From positions 2,170,001 to 2,234,000 of the forward strand of contig NZ_OX458333.1 of assembly GCF_949769195.1 (NCBI RefSeq): a stretch of 64,000 nucleotides of DNA, in the 5' to 3' direction. The stretch's first letter is position 1, and each line of letters starts with the position of its first letter. This document shows, in pieces, positions 35,841-44,889 of this stretch. A model generated the notes under the pieces. The model was not told the DNA's origin and did no database searches. It saw only the letters and a program-made list of their open reading frames with translations. The stretch is from Methylocaldum szegediense (GTDB lineage Bacteria; Pseudomonadota; Gammaproteobacteria; Methylococcales; Methylococcaceae). The position numbers were made by a program, and so were the translations under genes.

Positions 35841-36442
35841 ATGCCACACCGTTATGGGCATCCGAGACATTTTGGAAAAAAACGGCGATCTGGGTGACGG
35901 CGATTTCCTTCCTGCTTCTGATCGGCCTGACCTTCGACTCGATGGCCAAGGTGTCGGCCGGCAGCACCACGCGCGTACCCGCCTACAGCGTCATCAACAA
36001 AAAGATCGACTATCGATTTGATGCCAAATTGAACCGTTACACGCCGGTCATCGATGGCGATGCACCTCTGTTCGGCAAAAGCTTGAGCGACGAAGAGGCG
36101 GAAAGGCTCGTGACCCTCGGCAAGAAGACCTTTCAGGCGAAGAACTGCATCAACTGCCACACTATTCTGGGCAATGGCGCCTACTACGCACCTGATTTGA
36201 CCAAGTCCTGGCTGGACCCGAACTGGGTCGACGAAACCAACCGCGAGATCCTGATGCTAGCCTTCCTCCAAGACCCGCCGGGCAACTCCAGGTCCTACGG
36301 TACCGGGCGCAGGATGCCTGATCTCGGCATCACTGAGGACGAAGCGCGAGGGCTGATCGCTTTTCTCAAATGGACGGCGGCGATCGACACCAACGGCTTC
36401 CCCCACAACTTCAAGACCCTTTACGCACAGGAGAACCCGTAA
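35837..36442 (+). CDS. norC: Nitric oxide reductase subunit C (cytochrome c)
   Basis: 201 residues from a GTG start, AGGGAGA upstream. One N-terminal membrane anchor (TAIWVTAISFLLLIGLTFDS) is followed by a periplasmic cytochrome c domain with heme site KNCINCHTILGNGAYYAPDL, family-typical in NorC, and RSYGTGRRMPDLGITEDEAR holding the likely methionine ligand. It passes electrons to NorB for 2 NO to N2O. The stop overlaps the norB start by one base (TAATG). Confidence 0.95.
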   Translation: MNATPLWASETFWKKTAIWVTAISFLLLIGLTFDSMAKVSAGSTTRVPAYSVINKKIDYRFDAKLNRYTPVIDGDAPLFGKSLSDEEAERLVTLGKKTFQAKNCINCHTILGNGAYYAPDLTKSWLDPNWVDETNREILMLAFLQDPPGNSRSYGTGRRMPDLGITEDEARGLIAFLKWTAAIDTNGFPHNFKTLYAQENP

Positions 36443-37920
36443 TGAGCGTCGGAGTCCTTGACAGCCGAAACCTTAATGGCGGGCAAAAACTCGCGGTGAA
36501 ATATTTCATCGTCGCGATGGTTCTCTTCGTGGCGCAAGTCCTATTCGGGCTGCTCGCCGCCATTCAGTTCATCGTCCCCAGCTTTCTGTTCGAGACACTC
36601 GATTTCAGCGTGAACCGCATGCTCCACATCAACGCCATGGTGGTGTGGATGCTGTACGGCTTCATCGGGGCCGTCTACTGGTTTCTCGAGGAAGAAAGCG
36701 GGGTCGAGATCGTCGGACTCAAACTCGGGGAGTTCGCTTTCTGGGTGCTGACAGCCGCGGTCGGTGTCGTGGTGCTGGTGTATTTGTTTCTGCAGACCGG
36801 CGCGGGTAACGATACGACCCGCTGGCTGATCAACGAAGGGCGCGAATACATCGAGGCGCCGCGCTGGGCAGACATCAGCATCGTCGCCGTCCTGCTGGTG
36901 TTCTTCTACAACGTTGCGGGCACCTTTTCCAAGGGCCGCTGGTCCGGCATTTCCGGCGTGCTTACGCTCGATTTGGTCGCCCTGGTCGGTCTCTATCTGA
37001 CGGGGATGTTCTACACCACCAACGTGACCGTGGATCACTATTGGTGGTGGTGGGTGGTCCATCTCTGGGTAGAAGCGACCTGGGAGGTGCTGGTAGGCTG
37101 CATCATGGCCTGGAGCCTGATGAAGCTCCTGGGCGCCCGGCGCAGGATCGTGCAGACCTGGCTGTACATCGAGGTGGCGCTGATGTTCGGTTCGGGCATC
37201 CTGGGGCTAGGCCATCATTATTTCTGGATCGGCACCCCAGAGTACTGGTTCCCCATTGGCGGATTCTTCTCTGCCCTGGAGCCGATTCCGCTAGTCGCCA
37301 TGGTGGTGCACTCCATCTATGACGCCGGCGTGCACAAGCTCAGGAGCACCAACCATCCCGCGCTCGCCTGGGTGATCGCGCACACGTTCGGCAACTTTTT
37401 GGGGGCAGGCGTCTGGGGCTTCATGCACACCCTGCCGCAGATCAATCTCTACACGCACGGTACCCAGTGGACCGCCTCCCACGGTCATTTGTCGTTCTTC
37501 GGCGCTTACGCCACGATCAATATCGCCTTCTTCTACCTCGCGATACAACAGTGGCGCGGCAATGTGTGGATGGGCGCTAACCTCGCCGACAACGGTTGGA
37601 AGTGGAAATGGTCGATAGGTCTTTTGAGTCTCGGCGTGGTCGGCATGACCGTGGCCCTGCTCATAGCGGGCTACGAACAATCGTTCATCGAACGTGCGAT
37701 CGAAGGCTCGACCTGGAGCGGTTATTTCGCCGCCCAAACCCATCCCTGGTTCACGCAGGCCATGTTCTGGCGGCTGATTTTCGGATTCGTCACCGCCGTT
37801 GGCCTAGTTCTGCTGATCTGGGATCTAGCAACCATCGGCGCTCGCGAAACCCGACCCGCGCTGGTCATCGAACGCCCCGAAGAGCCGGGAATCAAGGCGA
37901 CCGTTGTAGAAACAGCATAG
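36442..37920 (+). CDS. norB: Nitric oxide reductase subunit B (cNOR)
   Basis: 492 residues, about 12 membrane helices, inner membrane. It reduces NO at a heme b3-FeB site. Family markers: NRMLHINAMVVWMLYGFIGA; WWWWVVHLWVEATWEVLVGC, with the FeB His and both conserved Glu; GLGHHYFWIGTPEYW, with the paired FeB His; and WGFMHTLPQINLYTHGTQW then ASHGHLSFFGAYA, with heme ligands. All ligands of a canonical cNOR are present, and no quinol-oxidase-type extension is seen. AGGAGA precedes the ATG. No norD/norQ follows within the window. Confidence 0.95.
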   Translation: MSVGVLDSRNLNGGQKLAVKYFIVAMVLFVAQVLFGLLAAIQFIVPSFLFETLDFSVNRMLHINAMVVWMLYGFIGAVYWFLEEESGVEIVGLKLGEFAFWVLTAAVGVVVLVYLFLQTGAGNDTTRWLINEGREYIEAPRWADISIVAVLLVFFYNVAGTFSKGRWSGISGVLTLDLVALVGLYLTGMFYTTNVTVDHYWWWWVVHLWVEATWEVLVGCIMAWSLMKLLGARRRIVQTWLYIEVALMFGSGILGLGHHYFWIGTPEYWFPIGGFFSALEPIPLVAMVVHSIYDAGVHKLRSTNHPALAWVIAHTFGNFLGAGVWGFMHTLPQINLYTHGTQWTASHGHLSFFGAYATINIAFFYLAIQQWRGNVWMGANLADNGWKWKWSIGLLSLGVVGMTVALLIAGYEQSFIERAIEGSTWSGYFAAQTHPWFTQAMFWRLIFGFVTAVGLVLLIWDLATIGARETRPALVIERPEEPGIKATVVETA

Positions 37921-38038
37921 TTCCCGAGGGCATGAACGTTCGCTGTAGGAGGTTTAACCCTTAGATCGGCTCACGACAGACCCTTCAACTGGGCTCAAGG
38001 AGCCCTTCGGTAGGTTACGCCTTCCGGCCTGAGCTAGT

Positions 38039-38920
38039 TTACGAGGTCTGCAGAACCGCCCGCTCGATCAAGGCTGCATCGGCCTCGCCGAAGCCGCCAT
38101 CGACGAGACGCAGCACCGATTTTTCGGCAGCGGGCGAAAACGCCCAACAGCGAGTCAGGGTTCGCCACAACTCGGCAAGTTCGTCCCCGGCCGCGGACGA
38201 TAGCGTTTCGTGCGTCGCTTTGCCTTCCCGGCGCAAGAGGCACTCGATCAGAATCGCGCTGAGAAAGCGGAAGCTGTGGACCACATGGGTGTTCATGTCG
38301 CTGATGAGGTAATCGAACTTCTCCCGGAAGACCGAATCGCCCAGATAAGGAAGGAACAAACCCTGCCGAAACGCTTCCAAGATCAGCCCGAAAAACTTCC
38401 TCTGCCCCTCGTGGATATTGCGGTCATGGAAAAACTTGAAAGCATGTTCGAGATCGTGCACGAAGAAAGCGAAGGCGTTCGGTTTCTGGAGAACCGGCCG
38501 CAGCAGCCGCGGATAATCGGCCACGATAGTAACCGGCCTCCGACCCGCCGCTTGCATATTGAGGACTTCCTCGGGGGTGGGAATCCGCTCGGTCAGCAGT
38601 AGGGGCCATTCGCCGCGCAACCACGCCAAGAGTGCCACGGAAACGTTCGGAATAAGACCGAAAAAGTGATAGCGCTCGATCCGATCAACCAGCACCCGTT
38701 CCAACTCGTTTCCAACCGATCGGTCGAAATCTGTCAACCAACTGGATGCGTCCGGCCTCGGATCGCCTTTAACCTTGCGCGACGCGAAACGCGGTCCGTG
38801 CAGCGCTATCTGCCAGATAAAGAAATACAGAGCCGCATAGGCGGCATCGCTTAAATTCCCGGAACGCCAATATGCCTTGAACTCGGGAATTCGGGCCAAT
38901 CGGTCGGAAAAATTCTGCAC
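38039..38920 (-). CDS. Conserved hypothetical protein with HDLEH motif
   Basis: 293 residues, mostly alpha-helical, soluble, no signal. Notable is FFVHDLEHAFKFFHDRNIHE (about 150-170), a histidine/acidic cluster that could bind metal, and FDYLISDMNTHVVHSFRFL. I do not recognise the family. It follows norB convergently and is not obviously part of that operon. Confidence 0.65.
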   Translation of the reverse strand: MQNFSDRLARIPEFKAYWRSGNLSDAAYAALYFFIWQIALHGPRFASRKVKGDPRPDASSWLTDFDRSVGNELERVLVDRIERYHFFGLIPNVSVALLAWLRGEWPLLLTERIPTPEEVLNMQAAGRRPVTIVADYPRLLRPVLQKPNAFAFFVHDLEHAFKFFHDRNIHEGQRKFFGLILEAFRQGLFLPYLGDSVFREKFDYLISDMNTHVVHSFRFLSAILIECLLRREGKATHETLSSAAGDELAELWRTLTRCWAFSPAAEKSVLRLVDGGFGEADAALIERAVLQTS

Positions 38921-38981
38921 GCGCTGTCTCGTGATCGGTATCGATGGCTGCTTTGTTCTCTATACCATCTTCGAGTCGGAC

Positions 38982-39008
38982 AAAAAAAGCCTGCGTTCTG
39001 CAGGCTTT
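38982..39008 (-). terminator. Intrinsic terminator of mltB
   Basis: AAAGCCTGC/GCAGGCTTT with loop GTTCT, followed on the minus strand by a run of T (seven A at 38982-38988). The plus strand also continues into CTCCTTTTT, so it could work in both directions. Confidence 0.9.
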
Positions 39009-39077
39009 CTCCTTTTTCGGCAACGATGAAAAAACCGCAACGACTGTCCGCGCAAATGAAACAGGCGAGTACGCTCG

Positions 39078-40265
39078 CTACGGCAATGAAGCCACACTCT
39101 CGAAATAGCGCCGCTTGATCGCCTGGGCAAGCTGATGTACGGCCATGGCGTAGTGAGTGCTGTGGTTGTAACGGGTGATCACGTAGAAGTTTTGGTGGCC
39201 CAGCCAGTATTCGTCGCCGGAGTCGGTGCTGAGGCGGAGCAAGCGCACAGTAGCATCGCGGCTCAGAGAATCGGCGACGGGTTGAATGCCGTAGTTGGTC
39301 AGCGCGGCGAGCGAGTAACGGGTGTCGAATCCCGATTCGAGATTTCTGGCCGCAGCGCTGCCCCGGGCGGCGGTCACCACCGGTTCGCCCGGCTGCCACC
39401 CGTGAGCCGCAAAATAATTGGCAACGCTACCGATGGCATCCACTGGGTTCCACAGATCACGCCGACCGTCGCCGTCGAAATCTACCGCCCATTGCAGGAA
39501 ACTGCTGGGCATAAATTGACCTAAGCCCATCGCGCCAGCATAAGAGCCTACCGGATAGGACGGGTCTATGCCCTCGTCCCGCGTCATCAGCAGAAACTTC
39601 TCCAACTCCGACTTGAAATAATCGCTCCTGCGTGGGTAGTCGAACGCCAGGGTGGTCAGGGCATCGATTACCCGATGGTTACCAACGTTAGCGCCGTAGA
39701 ACGTCTCTACGCCCATGATCCCGACGATATATTCGGGCGGCACGCCGTACAACGTACTCGCTCGCTCCAGAACCGAGGCATAACGCCGCCAGAAACTGAC
39801 TCCGCCGGAAATGTGTTTCTCGGTGAGAAATTTGGAACGGTAGCGTGTCCACGCACCGGGGCGCGGCGGTCCGGCAGTACCGGACTCTTTGCTCAGATAG
39901 TCGAGCGTCCACTGCTTGCGTTTGGCCTGGGAAAACACACGGGTTAGATACTCGCGGGAAAACCCGTGCCGGCTGACCATGTGTTCGATAAACTGCCGAA
40001 GCGCCGGATAGCCGGCATAATCCCCAGTGACCGCCGAGTGTACCCCCTTAGCATCGCGATTCAACGAGGATTTGGCAGCTGGCGACTGGGAACGAACGGT
40101 CTTGCGAGGCGTAAGCGAGGCAGCACTCCGTGCTGTCCGCGCAGGTGGAGCAACCGTGGTCTTGCCGATCTTCTTCGACGGTTTCGCCGGTGCACGGGTC
40201 GCGCAACCCGCCACCAAGAGCGCCGCCAATACTAATAGAACCATGGGCTTCAACTTCATGTTCAT
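39078..40265 (-). CDS. mltB: Membrane-bound lytic murein transglycosylase B
   Basis: 395 residues. The lipoprotein signal MNMKLKPMVLLVLAALLVAG is followed by Cys, so it is outer-membrane anchored. A basic, Ser/Pro-rich linker runs to about residue 80. The GH103/MltB domain follows: GVPPEYIVGIMGVETFYGAN with the catalytic Glu, AGAMGLGQFMPSSFLQWAVD, FDGDGRRDLWNPVDAIGSVA, and HQNFYVITRYNHSTHYAMAV near the end. It cleaves peptidoglycan glycans to 1,6-anhydromuramyl products. Single gene with a clear terminator. Confidence 0.95.
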   Translation of the reverse strand: MNMKLKPMVLLVLAALLVAGCATRAPAKPSKKIGKTTVAPPARTARSAASLTPRKTVRSQSPAAKSSLNRDAKGVHSAVTGDYAGYPALRQFIEHMVSRHGFSREYLTRVFSQAKRKQWTLDYLSKESGTAGPPRPGAWTRYRSKFLTEKHISGGVSFWRRYASVLERASTLYGVPPEYIVGIMGVETFYGANVGNHRVIDALTTLAFDYPRRSDYFKSELEKFLLMTRDEGIDPSYPVGSYAGAMGLGQFMPSSFLQWAVDFDGDGRRDLWNPVDAIGSVANYFAAHGWQPGEPVVTAARGSAAARNLESGFDTRYSLAALTNYGIQPVADSLSRDATVRLLRLSTDSGDEYWLGHQNFYVITRYNHSTHYAMAVHQLAQAIKRRYFESVASLP

Positions 40266-40480
40266 GGGCGTCTCGAAAACGGGAAAGCACGGGTCGGGGA
40301 GGGTTAATATCGCACGTAAGACTACGTACTTGTCAACGTCCGACTGGCCTCACCCTCCAAGTGGACGCCCGGTTGGAAACCGTTCGAGACAGCTTTTTCG
40401 GACAAGAAACATGATCTCGACGCAGGAACGGCCGAGTCGATCCAACCGCCTTGGGGCTGCCGACCGCTGCACCGATGGGC

Positions 40481-40517
40481 AAAAAAACGGCTACCGTCCG
40501 AAATCGGACGGTAGCCG
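40481..40517 (-). terminator. Intrinsic terminator of sodB
   Basis: CGGCTACCGTCCG/CGGACGGTAGCCG (13 bp, loop AAAT) followed on the minus strand by seven T. It lies 60 nt after the sodB stop. Confidence 0.92.
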
Positions 40518-40576
40518 GGATTACAATGGCACTGGTTCGAACTCAGCGCCGCATGCGTTGGCGATTCCGATGCTCG

Positions 40577-41155
40577 CTAAGCGAAATTCTTAGCAACGAA
40601 ATCCCAGTTGACCAGGTTCCAGAACGCCTCAACGTATTTCGGGCGAGCATTGCGGTAGTCGATATAGTAAGCATGCTCCCAAACGTCACAAGTCAGCAGA
40701 GGCGTTTGGCCGCTCGTTAACGGATTGCCCGCATTACTAGTGCTGACGATCGCCAGACTGCCATCCGCATTTTTCACCAGCCAAGCCCAACCCGAACCGA
40801 AGGTGCCGACAGCGCATTTGGTGAATTCTTCTTTAAACTTGTCGAACGAACCGAACGCCTTATTGATCGCATCGCCCAAGGCACCTGTCGGTGCGCCGCC
40901 ACCATTGGGTTTTAGGCAATTCCAATAGAACGTGTGATTCCAGACTTGAGCCGCATTGTTGAAGATACCGCCCGATGATTTTCTGATGATGTCCTCGAGA
41001 GACAAGTTCTCGAATTCGGTCCCGCCGATCAGGTTGTTGAGGTTGGTAACATAGGCCTGATGATGCTTACCGTAATGGTATTCGAGCGTTTCCGCAGAGA
41101 TATGCGGCTCCAACGCATTCTTGGCATAAGGTAACGGGGGAAGTTCGTGAGTCAT
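40577..41155 (-). CDS. sodB: Superoxide dismutase [Fe]
   Basis: 192 residues from ATG 41155 (AAGGAG 7 nt upstream); the longer frame to 41284 has no sense. Metal ligands are His27 ([11 protein letters not shown]), the His in [14 protein letters not shown], and Asp and His in [20 protein letters not shown]. The Fe-type signature [19 protein letters not shown] and the absence of Mn-type residues suggest iron. Cytoplasmic detoxification of superoxide. Monocistronic with a strong terminator. Confidence 0.95.
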   Translation of the reverse strand: MTHELPPLPYAKNALEPHISAETLEYHYGKHHQAYVTNLNNLIGGTEFENLSLEDIIRKSSGGIFNNAAQVWNHTFYWNCLKPNGGGAPTGALGDAINKAFGSFDKFKEEFTKCAVGTFGSGWAWLVKNADGSLAIVSTSNAGNPLTSGQTPLLTCDVWEHAYYIDYRNARPKYVEAFWNLVNWDFVAKNFA

Positions 41156-41304
41156 CAGATTCTCCTTTTTGCTATTGATCAAATCAGCACACCCACATAG
41201 CGGGCGATATTCCAACCTAAATAGTAGGGAATACAGTGTAACATCTGAAAGGCAGCTCAAAAAGCGTATGCGACATCGATCCATTCGCCCACTTTCTCTT
41301 AGAC

Positions 41305-41335
41305 AAAAAAAAGAGCCTCCTTTGAAGCTCTTTTT
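41305..41335 (-). terminator. Intrinsic terminator of the SnoaL-like gene
   Basis: AAAAAGAGC (41308-41316) pairs with GCTCTTTTT (41327-41335). On the minus strand the stem runs into a T8 tract. It lies 83 nt after the stop at 41418, and could also act for plus-strand transcripts. Confidence 0.75.
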
Positions 41336-41417
41336 CGAAGCGCCTGGATTACAGGTCGATTTCGGATCATTGCTGTTTTTGCCTCTCGCCAGATAGTTTG
41401 ACCACTTTCTTCCAAGC

Positions 41418-41879
41418 TCAAATCTTGTGGTTTCCGGTCCACTGCTGGACTTGCGCTTTCCAGCTTCCGTCCGCCTGGCGTTTCAGCACGCTGTAAAGCA
41501 CCCCGTCATAGCGATATTTCATCACTTGCGGAGGGCTCTGCAGCGTCTTGATGTCGGACAGCTTGGTCGTTGCAACGATGGTATCCTCCTTCTCACTGCG
41601 CACGTCGACAACGTCCATGGCATACACGCCTTTCTGGATCAGCGTTTGCCAGAACGCACGAATTTCGCCGATGCTCTTGGACACCGAACCGTTGGGCTGC
41701 ACCAATATCGCGTTATCCGTGTACAGCGACAGAATCTCGTCGACTTTGCCTTGAGCGAAAGCCGCATTCCACTTTGCAATACTGGATTCCGCGATTTGTC
41801 TAACGTCCTCGGCCGCTTGAGACACTCCTGTCCCCATTGCGGTTAATAAAACGACTATCAGACCTAAGCTACGTTTCAT
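41418..41879 (-). CDS. Exported SnoaL/DUF4440-like (NTF2-fold) protein
   Basis: 153 residues. Signal peptide [20 protein letters not shown], cut near QAAED. The NTF2-like cone domain has [40 protein letters not shown], and [11 protein letters not shown] at the end, as in SgcJ/EcaC-type proteins. Periplasmic; ligand unknown. It is divergent from the LysR gene over a 126-nt region with an imperfect palindrome, so LysR control is likely. Confidence 0.8.
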   Translation of the reverse strand: MKRSLGLIVVLLTAMGTGVSQAAEDVRQIAESSIAKWNAAFAQGKVDEILSLYTDNAILVQPNGSVSKSIGEIRAFWQTLIQKGVYAMDVVDVRSEKEDTIVATTKLSDIKTLQSPPQVMKYRYDGVLYSVLKRQADGSWKAQVQQWTGNHKI

Positions 41880-41950
41880 CTGACCGCCCTCCTAAGGCTA
41901 GAACTTTGCCCAGGGCTATAGACTATAGAGAAAGGAAATTGGTTTACAAT

Positions 41951-41970
41951 ATTCAATAACCGTTATGAAT
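41951..41970. promoter_or_regulatory. Candidate LysR binding site
   Basis: ATTCAATAACCGTTATGAAT is an imperfect palindrome (ATTCA-TAAC/GTTA-TGAAT with one bulged A), 36 nt before the LysR start and between the divergent genes. Confidence 0.5.
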
Positions 41971-42005
41971 TGTTTCCATAATTAAAACTATCGATTCGGA
42001 TCATC

Positions 42006-42935
42006 ATGGATAAATTGACTAGCATGTTGGTATTCACCAAGGTCGCGAAAGCAGGCAGTTTCGCTTCGGCTGCCAAGGAACTCGGGCTATCCAGGGCTAT
42101 GGCGACCAAGCATGTCATGCAGCTGGAAAACGGACTTGGCATCAGGCTGCTGAACCGCACCACCCGGAACCTAAGCCTTACCGAGGTCGGCATGGTTTAT
42201 TTGGAACGATGCCTGCAGATTCTTGATGAAATGGAAGAAATGGAACTCGCCGTCACCCGGCTGCAGACGGAACCGCGCGGAACCCTCAAGGTCAACGCGA
42301 CGCCATTTTTCGGCGCGTACCATTTGGCTCCGGCAATAGCGGCTTACATGGAATCGTTTCCCGAGGTAAACGTCGAGCTAGTGCTGCAGGCGGGCTATAT
42401 CGATTTGATCGAGGAAGGATTCGACCTCGCGATTCATCTCGACGAAATGCGCGATTCCAGTCTGATCGCCCGTAAGTTAGGCAGTTCTCAGCGTGTCGTT
42501 TGCGGCTCGCCTCAATACTTCGAAAAGCACGGAATACCCAAGACACCGGACGATCTCCGAAAGCACAACTGCTTGACTAGTTCCAGCATGCCGCCGCGCG
42601 ATCAATGGCAGTTCAGCATACCCGGAGGCGAAACCACCGTAGTCAAAGTCAGCGGCAACATGGAAGCGAATGTCGCCGATGCCCTGCGCATGGCCGCGAT
42701 CGCTGGGCTGGGTCTGGTATTGCTACCGACCTACATGGTCGGCCAAGATATCCGAAAGGGCAGACTGATGCCGGTGCTCACCGATTATGTTCCGGCGCCC
42801 TTAGAAATCCACGCGGTTTATCCACATCGCAAGCACCTGTCGGCCAAAGTGAGAACCTTCATCGATTTCCTGAGCGAGCGCTTTCATCCGAAACCCTACT
42901 GGGAGGACTGGGCAGATGCTCAGGATCAGGAATAG
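42006..42935 (+). CDS. LysR family transcriptional regulator
   Basis: 309 residues. The winged helix-turn-helix is MDKLTSMLVFTKVAKAGSFA, AAKELGLSRAMATKHVMQLE, and RLLNRTTRNLSLTEVG. The substrate-binding domain runs from about residue 90 (GTLKVNATPFFGAYHLAPAI, GFDLAIHLDEMRDSSLIARK, AAIAGLGLVLLPTYMVGQDI). The sequence belongs to the CrgA/DsdC-like group that often regulates a divergent neighbour, here the exported NTF2-fold protein. Inducer unknown. Confidence 0.94.
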   Translation: MDKLTSMLVFTKVAKAGSFASAAKELGLSRAMATKHVMQLENGLGIRLLNRTTRNLSLTEVGMVYLERCLQILDEMEEMELAVTRLQTEPRGTLKVNATPFFGAYHLAPAIAAYMESFPEVNVELVLQAGYIDLIEEGFDLAIHLDEMRDSSLIARKLGSSQRVVCGSPQYFEKHGIPKTPDDLRKHNCLTSSSMPPRDQWQFSIPGGETTVVKVSGNMEANVADALRMAAIAGLGLVLLPTYMVGQDIRKGRLMPVLTDYVPAPLEIHAVYPHRKHLSAKVRTFIDFLSERFHPKPYWEDWADAQDQE

Positions 42936-43000
42936 CCGATACGTTCACCGTGGTATTCGACGAAAAACGGCACCACCTTCTTCCAAGGTAACGATCGGCT

Positions 43001-43474
43001 ATGGCTATTGAAATCGAACGTAAGTTCTTGGTAACGGACGATAGTTGGCGCGGTTCCATCAAAGACTCCGCCTATTATCGCCAGGGCTATCTCAACGACG
43101 AAATCCACTGCTCTATCCGGGTGAGGGTCTGCGGTGAGAGGGCTTGGCTAAACATCAAGAGCGCCACCATAGGCGCTGAGCGGCAGGAATTCGAATACGA
43201 GATACCCGTTGACGACGCCCATGCGATGCTAAGCACCCTAAGCCGTAAACCCCTGATCGAAAAGACCCGGTATTTCGTCGAAGCAGGGTCACATACCTGG
43301 GAAATCGATGTTTTCGAAGGCGATAATGCTGGACTGATCCTCGCGGAAATCGAACTGGAAAACCCCGACGAAGCGTTCGAAAAACCCAGCTGGTTGGGCG
43401 AAGAAGTAACGCATGACCCGCGTTACTACAACACAAGTCTGTCGAAGACTCCCTATAAGAGCTGGCAAGCTTGA
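43001..43474 (+). CDS. CYTH domain protein (triphosphate tunnel metalloenzyme)
   Basis: 157 residues, single CYTH domain. The defining motif EIERKFLVTDD is at residues 3-13, followed by tunnel strands with alternating charge: IRVRVCGERAWLNIKSA, EFEYEIPVDDA, KTRYFVEAGSHTWEIDVFEG and LILAEIELENPDE. Short bacterial members hydrolyse tripolyphosphate or nucleoside triphosphates with a metal ion; adenylate cyclase activity is rarer. It follows the LysR gene by 65 nt on the same strand. Confidence 0.93.
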   Translation: MAIEIERKFLVTDDSWRGSIKDSAYYRQGYLNDEIHCSIRVRVCGERAWLNIKSATIGAERQEFEYEIPVDDAHAMLSTLSRKPLIEKTRYFVEAGSHTWEIDVFEGDNAGLILAEIELENPDEAFEKPSWLGEEVTHDPRYYNTSLSKTPYKSWQA

Positions 43475-43553
43475 ATGCTGCATCGGCGGGATTACTCCGA
43501 CCTTGTTCCGTTTTCAACGGAAACTCGATTTCCTAACCGCTTGAGTCGGCACC

Positions 43554-44111
43554 ATGATGAGCTTTTTTTTCATCCTTTTGCTACTCGTCGCCTCGGTCAT
43601 GGCGCTGACGTTCATCGGGAAAAAGCTACCCAAAACATATGTGGCCGCCAGTCGGATACGTCTCAGCGCTCCGCTGAAAACGGTTTGGGATATCATCAAC
43701 GATTTCGACTCTTACCCTACATGGCGGCCTGGCTTAAGCCGGACCGAGCGCGGGCCCGACATCGATGGCCTGCCCAGTTGGTACGAAATCTGTTTCCGGC
43801 ATAGCCGGGTGCATTTCCGCGTCGTCGAGCGCAAACCGCCTTCCCTGCTCATCACCAAAATCGTCGGCGACGATCTCCCTTTGAGCGGTACTTGGATTTA
43901 CGAACTCGAGGAAGACGGTGACGGCACCCTATTGACCATTACCGAACGGGACAACATCCATAATCCGCTGCTTCGATTCTTCGACCGTTTCGTCCTCTGC
44001 TATTACGGTGCCATGGACGTCTATCTCATCGCCCTAGCGATAAAACTGGGCGACTCAGCCAGACCGCAACATCTCAGCCTCAAAATCGACGATTCGGACA
44101 AATCGGCCTGA
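43554..44111 (+). CDS. Membrane-anchored SRPBCC (START-like) protein
   Basis: 185 residues. One N-terminal helix (FFFILLLLVASVMALTFIGK) anchors an SRPBCC lipid/hydrophobe-binding domain: AASRIRLSAPLKTVWDIIND, FDSYPTWRPGLSRTER, SGTWIYELEEDGDGTLLTIT, and a C-terminal helix RFFDRFVLCYYGAMDVYLIA. Ligand unknown. Located 80 nt after the CYTH gene, likely the same transcript. Confidence 0.85.
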   Translation: MMSFFFILLLLVASVMALTFIGKKLPKTYVAASRIRLSAPLKTVWDIINDFDSYPTWRPGLSRTERGPDIDGLPSWYEICFRHSRVHFRVVERKPPSLLITKIVGDDLPLSGTWIYELEEDGDGTLLTITERDNIHNPLLRFFDRFVLCYYGAMDVYLIALAIKLGDSARPQHLSLKIDDSDKSA

Positions 44112-44666
44112 GCCGATACGTAGCCATCTAACAACAAGCGCAGGAAACGGGATTTCGATCACGCCGGTTATCGCTACGGCGATCAGAGCGCGATTTTCGG
44201 TAAATACCGCTTGCGGGAAACAATCGTCAGCTCGGGCACACCGATCTAGCTCAGAACAAACACTACTCGCAATCAAAGGGCTTCGTTGGCTCGTTCCCCT
44301 TACACCTGTCGCGCTCGAGAAACGAAAAAACCGCCAAGAATAGGATTTCTATTCAACCAGCGGACGAGCATGTCGTCGCCTGTCGAAAAATAATCGAAAT
44401 TTCGTTGACAGGACTTGGAAACCGAGCATAAAGTATTGACTCGATACTAAAAGCTCAGGTTGGGGATTCCCGTACGAAACCCGCCGCGTGCCGAGCAGTA
44501 TCGAGACGGTCCTCGACGATTTGGGTTCCCAGAGGAGCTTTTTCGTATTCAAAACGCAGCAACCGCGATGCTCTTTTATACCCGTTATGGGCATTCGCGG
44601 CAACTCTGCTCCTTACAACCCCTGGCCATTAAAGGCCAGCTTTATAGCCGGATTAAGGTGAACAAC
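44112..44666. other. Intergenic region with nothing recognised
   Basis: 555 bases. Frames here have no family features, and no strong hairpin or repeat was found. Confidence 0.4.
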
Positions 44667-44846
44667 ATGAATGTCGAGCAAATAGAAAAAAAGAAAGATT
44701 ATTTCTGGGTCTACGTGGGCCTCGCAACAGTTGCGCTGGTCGGCGTCATTGCCATGGTCAAGCTGAGCGAAAATGAAAAGTACGATCCGATTCGCCAGCA
44801 GATGGCGGAAGAGGCGGCTCAGATGAATATTCGGGTTTTGAATTGA
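44667..44846 (+). CDS. Small single-helix membrane protein
   Basis: 59 residues from ATG 44667 (AAGGTG 6 nt upstream). The N-terminus is polar (MNVEQIEKKKD), then one membrane helix FWVYVGLATVALVGVIAMVK and an acidic tail (SENEKYDPIRQQMAEEAAQM). No family recognised. It lies 43 nt before another small exported gene. Confidence 0.55.
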   Translation: MNVEQIEKKKDYFWVYVGLATVALVGVIAMVKLSENEKYDPIRQQMAEEAAQMNIRVLN

Positions 44847-44889
44847 TCCCCGCCTCGTATCACGGGGCCAACAATAAGAGGTCATCTTT

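Noticed and set aside
41156-41240. TTGATCAAATCAG resembling an FNR box upstream of sodB
   Set aside because: The spacer is 3 nt rather than the required 4 and the second half-site is imperfect.
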